DNA of 64,000 nt from Hysterangium stoloniferum (Eukaryota; Basidiomycota; Agaricomycetes; Hysterangiales; Hysterangiaceae): positions 1,674,001 through 1,738,000 of the forward strand of contig WHVD01000005.1 of the NCBI GenBank assembly GCA_015178975.1. Direction: 5' to 3'. The first letter of the stretch is position 1; each line of letters begins with the position of its first letter. The position numbers and the translations under genes are program-made. The notes under the pieces are model-generated. The model was not told the DNA's origin. It did no database searches and was given only the letters and a program-made list of their open reading frames with translations. Below are positions 10,198-21,109 of this stretch, in pieces.

Positions 10198-11089
10198 ATG
10201 GGTCATCCAAGTTGGCGTTTACTCATGCCGCCCATGCCTCCACAATTTCCACCAGGTTACACGTATACCCCATTTTACTGTGAAGAAAACATCTATCTTC
10301 TCGCGGCCACCTTTTCCCGCGATATTACAATTACCCATACTTGGGAAATCTATGTTGTATTCGTGTCGAATGCGTCCAAGACAGTCGCCTTGTGGGGCCA
10401 AAAGTTGGCCACAGATCCAATATATCCCGTTATTTGGGATTATCATTGTATTCTAGTGCTAAAGCCACTTGAGCCGGGCCCTGCATCATCAGTGTGGGTC
10501 TTTGACTACGATAGTCGGCTTGAGATGCCTCATCGTTGGCCAGGCAAGCGTGTTGCTCGTACCGGTTTGGGCTTAGCTTATTGTTTCCGAACAGACTACG
10601 TCGATTCTACTTTCGGAGCTGAAATGCAGGTCTCGATTCCGGAGCAATTTCGAAGGTTCGCTAACTCTACCCATCTCCATCTCCACTGATCCTGTCGTGA
10701 ATCCGCCCTTTTTTATTATTAGCTTCTTCCGCATCATACCGGCTAGCCTTTATCTCGAAGAGTTTGCTTCGGATAGATCACACATGGTGGGGTAGATCTC
10801 GGCCAACTTTAGCTCAGACGTCATAGTGATCTTTGTGCAGCTGAAATTAGACACATCTGAAGGCGGGCTGCAATATGTAGCAACTCCTCCAGTCTATCCT
10901 TGTATCGTCGGGCGCCAAGCTCTTTCAAACAACACCACGAATAATCTCATGAGCACGTTTGTCAACATGGGGGCTGCGAACGGCATAGGAACGATTATGA
11001 ACTTTGTTGAGTTCTCGGGATGGGCATGTAGAGACCTTGTAGTACAGTGTGATGAAATGATCGATAAAAATACCACGTCTTTACAGTAG
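10198..11089 (+). CDS. Protein N-terminal glutamine amidohydrolase (NTAQ1/WDYHV family)
   Basis: Deamidates N-terminal glutamine to glutamate, feeding proteins into the Arg/N-degron branch of ubiquitin-dependent degradation (family knowledge). Three exons: 10198-10655, 10723-10786 and 10841-11089, with introns of 67 and 54 bp that close in phase. Visible family blocks are YCEENIYLL (catalytic Cys), YPVIWDYHCILV (the WDYH motif with catalytic His), VWVFDYDSRL (catalytic Asp region), FASDRSHM at the end of exon 2, and a PPVYPCI block early in exon 3. The length of about 255 residues is near that of animal homologues. The continuous frame in exon 1 runs on into the intron and would lose the FASDRSHM block, so the spliced model is preferred. 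The cytosolic E2 at 19923-21109 is unlinked functionally as far as I can tell. Confidence 0.9.
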
Positions 11090-11182
11090 CCAAACTGCAA
11101 ACCCTCTGACAACTAGTGCCAAAAAAGTGACGTGACTTTTGTGACCCACGTTAGGTGGCGCATAGCCCTCTACTCTTTCTTC

Positions 11183-12676
11183 ATGTCCTACATGTCAGCA
11201 AACGGTGTACCAGCCGTTAATGGCAGCAAAACACGCTATGGACTGTCGTCTCCTCTAGAATCAGCGAGCAGCACTATTGATGACCAGAGCGCATCGACGT
11301 CTGTACAAGCAGAAAATGGCTTTCAACGGTGAGTATCGACCTTTCGAGAAGCAACGCGTGTTGGGGGGGGCTACTTGAGTTGGCTGCTTGCCTGTGTGTC
11401 TTCTCTTGAACGGTTTTACTGTGAGAAAGTGTACGAGCCAGCTAAGCATGCGGGGGCGAAATGCGTTTTGCAGGACTCCATATCCAACATCCCATAATGA
11501 AGAAATTGTCGACCACCTATATCACGCTGGATTCCAAATGGGGGTGCGTGGTCTTTTCTGCCGTTTTTTTAGTTAAAGACAAGCTGATTTTGCAATGTCT
11601 AGAATTACGCGGATACCATCCTGGTAGGCTAATTTAATAGGCTGACTGGGTTTGCAAAGTAACCTGTTTGCAGCATGTTCACGGCCGACAATATCGGTTG
11701 CACGCTATTTTACTCTCAAAATCCCCCTATTTAGCGCATCTTATGTCTACATCACCCGCGAATGCTCCTACACGTAACATACATGTTCCTATTGAAGAAG
11801 AGCCTGAAGTCACCGAAGAGGTGAGTGACGTACATTTTCACCAGACTGACACATCCTAACATGTTGTGCTCAGGGTTTTGCAGTCGGTATGTTACCTCGA
11901 TCCATTCATCGATCCATTTCTCAACCTCTGATCGCTTCCAGCTCTCGGGTATCTTTATTCGTCAGTATCCCTTGAAATGCTCCGCCCGAATAATGCACGA
12001 GCCGTCCTTGCCGCCGCATGTTTCCTCGGCGGACTACCCGATCTATGTGCGTATGCATACGAGACGTGCCGCGCTTCCATCTCAGTAGACACGGTCGACG
12101 AATGGGTCAGGTTTGTGGAGACAATACCGGCACCACCAGAAGAAGGCGGCCCGACGGATGTCCCCACATCCGTTTTCGGACCATATGCCGGGCAGCTACG
12201 AGCGGATGTGTTTCAATTCCTCGTGGCCACCCTTCCACATGATCTGCAGGCATTCCCCGGGTCGGAAGGTGCCCAGGCTGCGAACGGAGGAGCGAGTGGC
12301 TTAGAGTCATTGCTCCACATCTATGCCCGGGTGCCGTTCGACATGTTTAAACAAGCCATTGAAGCGCAAGAACTTCCGATCGGTGAGATTTTTTTTCCCG
12401 AGGCATGTTTTGACCAGAGCGATCCCGTTTTCTGATTCATTGTAGGTTCTGATCAAGCACGATTCCAATTTGCAAAGGCGGCGATAGCGTTAAGAAAGAA
12501 GGGTCTCGGACATGGTGTAGAAGAGACGGTGGTGTTGGCATTTGGTGGGACAACGAGCTCTGGGAGTGCGGTTCATGTCACGCGCAAGGTGAAAAAGCGG
12601 CCATTGGTATGTGTTTATGCGAGCCATTTTCCCGCTTGTTGACGGTTGTGGATCACAGTGGAAGGTGACCAAATAG
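11183..12676 (+). CDS. BTB/POZ domain protein
   Basis: Probably a substrate adaptor or scaffold. Eight exons by hand: 11183-11328, 11474-11543, 11603-11623 (21 nt), 11674-11820, 11874-11886 (13 nt), 11942-12382, 12446-12606 and 12659-12676. All join in phase. The BTB core follows NYADTIL with HVHGRQYRLHAILLSKSPYL, the usual DxxLxV, F/YxxHxxxLxxxSxxF pattern. Helices of the BTB/BACK type follow (LEMLRPNNARAVLAAACFLG). The C-terminus reads FGGTTSSGSAVHVTRKVKKR and ends WKVTK. Length is about 335 residues. The general layout resembles germ-cell-less-type fungal BTB proteins, which I infer and did not verify. The first intron (145 bp) is unusually long for this region. Confidence 0.85.
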
Positions 12677-12971
12677 TCGGTTTGTTAGCTTACATCATCC
12701 TCTTGTGTTTGTTCACCTGTCAAAACTGTTTGTCGTCAATCTTGAGATCATTGACCGAATGACGTGTTGTCTCCGACCAGCAAATCCTCCTCATTGTCAT
12801 CAACGTTGAACTTAATCCCTTGCTCGTCGTCTCAAATGGTGACTACAAGGTATCCGACTATACGGGCACATGTTCTGGGAACTCCGGCTCCTCGCCCATT
12901 TTCCCACCCCCCTTTTGAGGCGCGAAGATGAAAGGGATTTGGCAAATCGACGCCCAGCGTGTCACTTGAGC

Positions 12972-13780
12972 ATGCCTAGCTCGAACGAGTTCCATGACCT
13001 CTATTTCTTCGGTGAAGGACACATGCAAAATAACCCTCGACACGTCTCAATCATAGGCTATGAGAATGACCTGCCACTGTTTGTCCAGTTTACCACTACC
13101 CTCAACCAAACATCCACACAAACAAGGGTAGACAATTTTTTTTTCCTGCTCCGTCCTACCGACTCATCCTAACATCCGGAACATCCGGCAAAGGTCTATC
13201 GAGATCAGCGAGAGGTTGCACTCTTCGAATGGACAGTTGGTACGCACAGATGGACTTGCACATTCCCGAGCCCAAACCTTTACCATTGCAGCAGGGTCAC
13301 ATCTCGGAATTCTCACCATCGGTCATAGGCGTTTACATATGGGAAGCCTTGTCCGCCCACGTGGTTTTAAGTGACTACAAGTTTCTGTCTGGTCGCATGC
13401 CGTCCGTTTATCCCTGTGTTGCAGTATTCGTGTCTTCAATTCGCCTGTGGACAATGTTCCCTTCGAGTGGCGGCGTACGCCCACTTGCGATTACGAAGTG
13501 TGTATATTACTGTCTGGTGTTTCAACAGTTCATTGAACAAGGCGAAATTCAGCTTTATTCTCCTGGCAACCGGCGGATCGCTACTTACTCCAGCATGGCT
13601 CTTCAGACGAAGGCACGATCCTTCATTTGTCTGGTTTATCATGTCTAATTAATAATGTTACAGTGGGGGACATGCCATGGGCTACTTCGATATACGTTCA
13701 AAAACCAGGAATCGCTTTTACTGGAAGCATTACTTGCCCTTTCTCTCAATCGGTGGATAGATATGAATAGCTCATTGTGA
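12972..13780 (+). CDS. DUF6593-like small protein (exon model uncertain)
   Basis: DUF6593 proteins are small Agaricomycete proteins of unknown function. The first exon starts MPSSNEFHDLYFFGEG. After a short intron ending near 13194 the frame reads VYRDQREVALFEWTV, matching the family's strand followed by an E-W motif. Later pieces include RVFNSPVDNVPFEWRR, a block QLYSPGNRRIATY, and a C-terminal helix ESLLLEALLALSLNRWIDMN with stop at 13780. I could not close every middle intron in phase, so either the model is incomplete or the gene is damaged. It is convergent with the Ser-rich gene ending at 13971. Confidence 0.5.
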
Positions 13781-13970
13781 TGGACATGCGGACTGCTTTT
13801 TACAACTGTATATCCATGGTCATTTATTTATTAAGCAAGTACAAGCATCATACATGAATTGAAAGAGCGTTAGTAGTATATCACCAAAACAAGGAATATG
13901 CAAGACGGGAAAAAACATGATTGGTCAGGTGCAGAGGTATCCGGTTTCCAATTATGGTATTTGGATTAAA

Positions 13971-16900
13971 TCAGGAGCCCTGTCGTGGAGTATTGATGTC
14001 TTTAAGTAAAGCCTCTAGCTCGCGTTCAACATCGTCCGAATGAAACGAGGTTGGGTTGGACGGTGTGGCAACAGCGGCAGGCCGTTGGAAATTAAATGAA
14101 CCGGAGTTCATTGTTTTCGAGAGATCATCAATTAAGCGTCCGATCGTGGAAGAATTAATTTTGAAGACCTGCCACGTGGTTGAGCGATCGATCAGGAAAG
14201 AATACCAAGGTTACCATACGGACCTTAGTTTCAGGCCGGGGTGCATTTGGACCCGGCAGCCGTCGTCGCACAGTATGCGACCCCTGCGAAACATTGCTAC
14301 CCTTGGAATCATACCGCCCGTGCCCTTTGACCCGGATTTCCATCTCGTCATTCCCGTCCAGGCCACGAGAAGACATGCTTCGTCGAAAGAACGATTGCGA
14401 ATCTTCCTCATCGTCTTGCCTAAGCGAATCAAGAACTGTCCATATAACATCTCCATTGGATAGCTGTACAACTTCAATTGCCGGTCCATGTCCTGGCTCC
14501 TCCGAAACTGCCGCAGCTCCTGTTGGTGCAGACGACGGGTCCTCTAGCGATCCATTTTGAGCGGTAGCAGAGCCGCTCTGACCAGTGTTATACATATCGT
14601 AGCTGTGTGTTTACTGGTGAATAGATGAATACCTCCTTTGATTAGCTGTCACTCACAAGGAACTCGATTCACTAGGTTTCGAAGTATGAGATTGTGGCAG
14701 TCGAGGCACTGGCGGGGGAGAAGCAGAACCCATAGAATGGACCGAAGCAGAACGCGATTGGCGGCCTGAGAGGGACTCCTTCCGGTGAAAACCGTTCAAG
14801 TCAGACGTCGACGGGTCGTCGCTGGCGAAAATGAGTGTTCGTCTCACAACCTCTCCTTCCGGATAGCGGCTGGTATCAACGGCATTCCTTGCAAGCGGTC
14901 TACGAGTAAAATCCGGTGTTTTTGAGCGAGAGTGAATTGGATCCGGTGTCTTCGAACGATTATATACTGGATCTGGTGTCTTTGATCGCTCCAAAATGGC
15001 GATCCGTGTTTGGTCTGGTGTTCTAGACCGTTCCAGACTTGAGTCGCGCCGTGGAGACATAGGTGGTGCATCGCTATTGGAAACTGAGGCAGAAGCGCCG
15101 AGCGCTGAAGCTTGAGGCCAGGTTGTATTTCGAGATGATTTTGACCCTGAGCGTGCGAGTATCTCCGTCAATTCACTTTGGGGAATTCCAAGCTGAGAAG
15201 CAGCGTGAAGAAACTGGTCCACAGCTGCAAGATCCCGTGTAGGAGACATGGCACGATGGTCATCGAAGGACCCATAATCTTCGGAAGGACGCACGGGTGT
15301 GGGCGACCTTATAGAATTAGACGCATGATTATGAAATGGTCGATGCCGTGTTGTACCTGTTGGAGACGTTACGTACCCGCGCTGCGAACTATTGCCTGAT
15401 GGCACAGACACGGTATCTGGTGGAGACATTACGTACCCGTGCTGCGAACTACTACCTGGTGGCACAGACACGGGTTCTGGTGACATTACGTACCCGCGCT
15501 GCGAACTATTGCCTGATGGCACAGAAACGGTATCTGGGGTCCGTTGACCTGAATGGTCGCCTGGACTAATAGATTCTTTTCCAGTATTTTTCTTTGATCT
15601 GCGGAATATAGACATGAAACCCAGGAGACTTGGACTAGCCGACGCGGGTGGTGGTGGTACGTTCACCTTGAATCTAGCCTGTTCGGCCGCGCTAGCTGGG
15701 ACAGTATGGTGCTGCTGAGTATATGTCAAAAACTGTCCTTGAGACGTAGGCGACTGGACGTTGCGATGAGAAGTTGTAAGAGATAACTGTGTTAGAGAAG
15801 GGGTGGCAAAAGGCAAAGCTTCCGCGCCATCTCGCGACGCAGGTTTCGAACGCAGCGTACCCCGCAGCTTCTTGATCCGTTCACTTAATTTTGAGGTCGA
15901 ACGGTCTAATGTTGCTCCAGGCCTGGAAAGAGTTTGAGAAGTCCTGGGAGATTGAACGATGGGTATAGCGTTGAGGCTAGTTGAAGAAGACACGAATAAG
16001 GGATTGCTAATGTGCTGTGTATCAATACGTTTCGTGGGCTTCCGTCGAATGGTGACGTCAGGATCGCTATTCGTCACTTGTGAAGGGTTTTTCAAAGCAG
16101 CAGTGGCCTCCGCTGCTTTCCTGCCAACTACATCCTCCAATTGCCTCGGAATGCTCGGTGGTACTGGTGCGGTCACTGACGACCCACGCCATAAACGAGC
16201 TGGAGGAACTTCTGTAGCCTCTCCAGAATCAGAATGAACGGGCTCTATAGGTGAAACAGGCGGCAGATCTGGAGATTGACTAGGTTCTTCCTGAACAGGT
16301 GTGTCGTGCCCAGCGATAGCCTCAACGAGCGCTTTCATCCGAGATAATGAAGAATCGTCCTCGCGACTCTGTCGTCCGCTGCTATCGGCACTAGGTACTC
16401 TGCTATAATCGTCATCAGTCGTACTCTGCGGCTCGACACTGGGGAACTCCGACGATGTAGCACTGATAGTACCGCTGGGGTTCGCCCCCGCCTCAATACT
16501 AAGCAAGGAGTCCAACAGAGCATTTGCTCTTGCTGTTGATCTCGGCTCGGGTGGCACGTTTACGTTCACGACGGGCGTCGGTTGACGTGGAGGTGGTGCT
16601 GGACTATTCGCCTTGAGGGAAGAAAGGAAACATATCAGACAGAATGCTTCAAAAGTATGTATATGATTCTTACCCCACTTTCAGGGCCGTGTCCTACCGA
16701 AAAACTTGCTCGAGAATTGGACATCCTGCGTCTCCTCGTTGGCGAACGCGGCGTCTCGCTGGCTTGCTTTGCTCTGCCGTCTTCCACCAACCGGTTTTGT
16801 ACAGCTACGAGATCACTTTTGGACAGTCCTATCGTCCTGCGCAGCACTTCTTCAGGATTTTCCACAGCCTCTGCATCAGAAGCATCATCTGTCTCGCTTC

Positions 16901-19478
16901 CGTGATTGTCTTGCGAATTGAGAATTTCCCATGCAGATCGTTGCGTATCGTATTCTACCAACTCATCCCAACCATTTTTCTTCTTGTGATCATCCGGCCC
17001 AGAATGATAGCTTGAACCCATTGACAGTAGTGACGTGACTGAATTGTTCATGAGAGGCGAGAACATTGGACTTGCACCTGCGAACACATTCAAATGGAGA
17101 TTTGAGGAAGAGTTTGAAGAGGAAGGTGGGGTATGTAACGCTATAGGAGCTATAATCTGCTGAGGCAGTGAAGTTGGGGACTGTACGCGTCTAGGTGTTC
17201 GCTTGCTCAAAACCCGATTTAAAAGAATAGGATCCTGACCATTTGATGAAGGCGAGTCGTTATTCGGTGACCTAGTGCGCACGCTTACGGGTGTGGGCAC
17301 ACGGGTAGCAATGGTGGCTGAACGTGGTGAGGTAAGGGAAGACCCCAAGTCCATGCTCGAGATCGAGACATCTTGAGACATTGTGTGAGATTCGTTTGCT
17401 CCGTCACGGTTTGTTGCGTGCATCCAAGAAAAATTTGAGAACATGCCAGGACTTCTTGGTCTTGTTACAAATTTAGCCAAGAAGAAAGAAGATAAGATAG
17501 AATCGGACTCACGGGCTATCCGCATGAGGATCAGCGCTTGCAAGACTCCCATTGCGACTGTGTCTGCCAATTTCAGGTCGGGACGAACTGGCATCGCGAG
17601 ATAGTATAGGTGCGGGATGCACTTGGGATAATGGTGAATTTGATCGCAAAAGACCCGCAGCAGGAGTACTTGGCCTGGAAATACCATACCCTACCGCAGC
17701 GACCGAACTTGCTAAGGGTGATAATGGACGACGAGCAAACAAGTCACTTGGAAGATGGCCCTCGGGACCTGGAGAAGGTAATGGGCTGGGAACCTGAACA
17801 TGATTAACATTGTCGCTTCTAGACCTACTACTGCCTAGTGCAGGTGACTTGGTGCGTAACGGAGGCATTTCAGCGACACCACGACTAGATCTCAAAATAC
17901 TTGGCGGCAGTATAGATTGGTTTTGGCCCTCGGCAGACGAAATAGAACTACTATGATTGTGGTGGCGAACGGAAGAAAATGATAGTGATGTATTATGGTT
18001 ACTATAGGTTGGGTATGCTGGACTCCTTGCCCGAGGTGTGGTAGAGTAACCTGTCAACCCATCATCACGATCAGACTCAATGTCGTGCGGTGTCAAAGGG
18101 CGTGGCATTCCCGGAATATAGCCAGGAAGTCGTGGTGACGTGGTCCCAGGACGTGGATTGGGTCCCGGCGGTGACAACGGTAATGAGGATGGGACTGGCA
18201 CCAAAGTTGACGGTGAAGCGACTGCCACATTAGCTACCACCGACGACACGTTATCATCGTCTTCGCGATCATCCACGCGGGCCTCTCCGGTCATCCAAGG
18301 TATAGGAGTACTGCTGGCAGTGGCGGGTGCTTCCGAAGGCCTAGGTGACTGTATGGCGGGTTAAAAGCCGATGATCAAAGAATGGATATAACATACCTGT
18401 GTTCGTGAGTTTACAGCGCCAGACCGTAATGCAGAGGTACGCGGAACCATAATGGTCTCCTCGGCTTCTTCCTCCATTTTACGAAGAAGCGTCTCTAGGG
18501 CTAACGTTGTTCGCCCTATCTGTTGAGGTGTGAACTCTTGTGGCGTTTTTGATGCCACAGCCGATAGTGGTGCCATCATCTTTTCACGGGTCTTATCTGA
18601 GGGAATTATAGCATCAGCATTGAGTTCTGGGTCGGGGGAAGCCACATGTCCCGCATTATTCTCCACTTCTCTTAAAGAATGGGTACTCCTGATGCTTCCC
18701 CCATGAGAGTCGGTCCCTATAAGGGATGCAGTGCTCCTGCTACTGCTCACACTACCTTTGCTTACACTCTGGATATAGCTGGTATCGTGGAATCGGTTGG
18801 AGCCAGGTAGATTGTTGCTATTGCGTTTGGTGGAATATCGGAAGGAAGTGGAAGTGCGGGACACGCCAGCGGTAGATGGGGTAGAAGGTGGGTAAACGGA
18901 CGATGGGGTGGACGCGATGGAAGGGGCGGTTCCGCTCCTGATGGACGTTGAATAGTCGATGCTTTTGTTTTCAGAAATTTGGGGAGGTACTTCCTGCTGC
19001 ATGGTAAAGACACTGTCTGGACCTGACGTAGAAACGGCCGCTGTATTATAGGGAGTTGGCGCAAAGGGCCCTAGCTGTTCAGGCTTAGAATTGTTAGCTT
19101 GCATCGCGGCGAGAGCGCCAACGATGATGTCTTCCTCCTCCACTAATATATGATTTTCTTCCCCTCTGGCCCTCTGCTGGGCTATCTTTGAACGTACGTC
19201 GTCAAACGAGATGCCGTTGGAGTCACGCAGGAGCGTAAACCGTCTGCTCAGACTAAGATGATCGTAGTTAACAGTAGATGCCGTCGTAAAGTCAAGACCA
19301 CATACCTGGGTAGAATGAGGGATGTCCGAAAGTCACTAGCTGGAGGTAAAAGAGGAAGCGAGTCGGCTGGAGTATCGGGTTGATGGGATGGCTGAGACGA
19401 CGAATGAGATGCTAGAAGGTTTTCCGGAACCTGTGAGCGTTTTGCATCCGACTTTTTTCTAAGAGATTCCCAAAGCAA
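13971..19478 (-). CDS. Very large Ser/Pro-rich protein with conserved ends (about 1,700 aa)
   Basis: No named function recognised. About seven exons. The N-terminus starts MLWESLRKKSDAKRS and contains LPPASDFRTSLILP joined across a 55-bp intron to LSRRFTLLRDSNGISFDDV and KIAQQRARGEENH, a conserved-looking block. The middle is low-complexity Ser/Thr/Pro with repeated RSKTPD motifs (about 14900-15040) and the repeat at 15343-15540. The C-terminus has EVVQLSNGDVIWTVLDSLRQ, RPETKVRM joined across a 46-bp intron (end near 14156) to VFKINSSTIGRLIDDLSKTM, then VERELEALLKDINTP. Ordered ends with a long disordered middle suggest a scaffold, perhaps of polarity or the cortex, which is inference. All junctions inspected use GT-AG. 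Confidence 0.75.
15343..15540 (-). repeat. 60-66 bp coding repeat, 3 copies
   Basis: Three units encode variants of TVSVPSGNSSQRGYVMSP inside the Ser-rich protein. The units differ in length by six bases but keep frame. Confidence 0.85.
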
Positions 19479-19922
19479 ATGGGGGAGTCGTTAGTTGTTT
19501 AGGGAGACCAGAAACGGTCTGAATACATGCCGGAAGCGATGCATCGTGCCTTCGACACGTTTATGCCGAAGCTAAAGTCAAGATGAATAGATCAATGAGG
19601 CAGCTCGGAATTCTAGCCTATTCAGGACCCAATTTCGCAAAGAAACAAGAACAAGGGAAAGGAATGGTTATTGTCGTACTGGCACTAGCAAATCACAGCC
19701 GCCATGTACAGGCGAGGCAGCAGGTCGAGAACAAGGACCAAGCTTGCGGCACCGTGCAATTGCCATGTGCCTAGTTAGGAAAGAACATGAGGCTCGGCTG
19801 ATTTCAACCTCCGCTCACTGTTTTCAAAGGTACTCAATGTGTACAAAACATACAATGACATTCAGACGGTTAAAATCACTATTGTAGCAAAAGGTAAAAC
19901 AATGGTCAAGAGGAATTTAACA

Positions 19923-21109
19923 CTATTGTGCATATCTGTAGTCACCTTAATCAGATGTCAGAGTTCATTAATGCACTGTACTCACTTCTTTGTCCAGTCT
20001 TTCGCCGTGGCAAGAAACTTGCTCCTATTGTCCTTTAATAACTGTATTGATAAAGAGTCGGTTATTGGAGATGATCAAATGGGTGAGAATATTCGCAGAT
20101 AGAACCACAATTTCCGTGAGAAGAGCTGGCGTTAAAGAGTCATTAGAATTTACACGCACCGCAGCAATCTCGGGTTCAAAGGGATCTTCCGGGCTAGGGT
20201 TGTTTAGCTTTTCTTGCACACTGTGTAACACTGCAGACAAAAAGACAAAATAATGTCAGCAACCAATTCCTGAGACACGCCAAAAACATGAGGCGACCTG
20301 CATCCCATACACTCCATCACAAAAGAGCTGTGCACGATGCGGTCTCCAAGTAAAAGAGGAAAGTACAATTTACACTTACCTGCTGAGATGGTGACGCTCG
20401 GCTTCCACTGTAGCAATAAAGCAAAGTTCACATCAGTGTTTAATCCTTAATCACAAGCATAAGAAATTAGACGTTGATGAAGAAGACCCATCATCGGGAA
20501 TGATTTATGTGTGACGGTGATAGCAAATCAAAACACATACTTGATCACGCAAGACCGGAATGCAGATATGACCTTCCTCGTCTATTCCAGGGTGGTAAAT
20601 TTTAGTGGTAAATGTCACCTAAAGACATAAATACCTGTCAACGGCTATACCGGTTTAATGAATGACGGTGACGTACAGCAGGGGCTTTGAAAGGGAAGTC
20701 CTTGGGAAATTCAAGTTTGAAACAGAATGTACCCCCTTTGTAAGGGCTATTCGACTACAAAGAGGGCCGGACATTAATATTCATGCTAACAATGAAACAC
20801 AAATTTAGAACGAACATCAGCCTTGATACGACAGGACCAATCAAATATATTCCCTTCTGCAGGTTCGACAGTTACACCCTAGTCTCGATCTTATCTGCTA
20901 ATCACATGAGTCAAAAAGTAAAGTGTCGCTCACGGCAATGGGGTTGTTATTCAATTCTTGTATCTCCTGTTCAAAAAATGCGTTTAGTCTTGATGTAGCA
21001 ATAGGAGAGAGCCTCATTAGCCTTGAGGATTCGTCTGTGACAATTATATGGAACTCATTAATATACAGATGGATGGCCCCGTATGATTCCCTCACCTGTT
21101 AGAAGTCAT
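19923..21109 (-). CDS. Ubiquitin-conjugating enzyme E2 (UBC fold, class I)
   Basis: Carries activated ubiquitin or a ubiquitin-like protein on a cysteine and passes it to substrates with an E3. The gene is cut into about nine exons. It starts with a 14-nt exon (21109-21096, MTSN + 2 nt) and a 13-nt exon (21034-21022), giving MTSNRRILK before EIQELNNNPIA. Then follow IFDWSCRIKAD, SNSPYKGGTFCFKLEFPKDF, VTFTTKIYHPGIDEEG, the active-site block HICIPVLRDQ (Cys), WKPSVTISAVLHSVQEKL, NNPSPEDPFEPEIAA, FLATAKDWTKK and YAQ-stop. The total is about 150 residues, a bare UBC domain. It resembles the UBE2L3 and UBC4/5 groups, and I cannot choose between them. Two oddities: the second intron seems to have a GC donor, and one junction (near 20860-20930) is one base out of phase in my reading. 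Confidence 0.85.

Noticed and set aside
10198-21109. N-terminal amidase plus E2 as a linked N-degron module
   Set aside because: They are 9 kb apart on opposite strands with unrelated genes between; fungal gene order gives no operon argument, and the E2 is not recognisably the N-degron E2.
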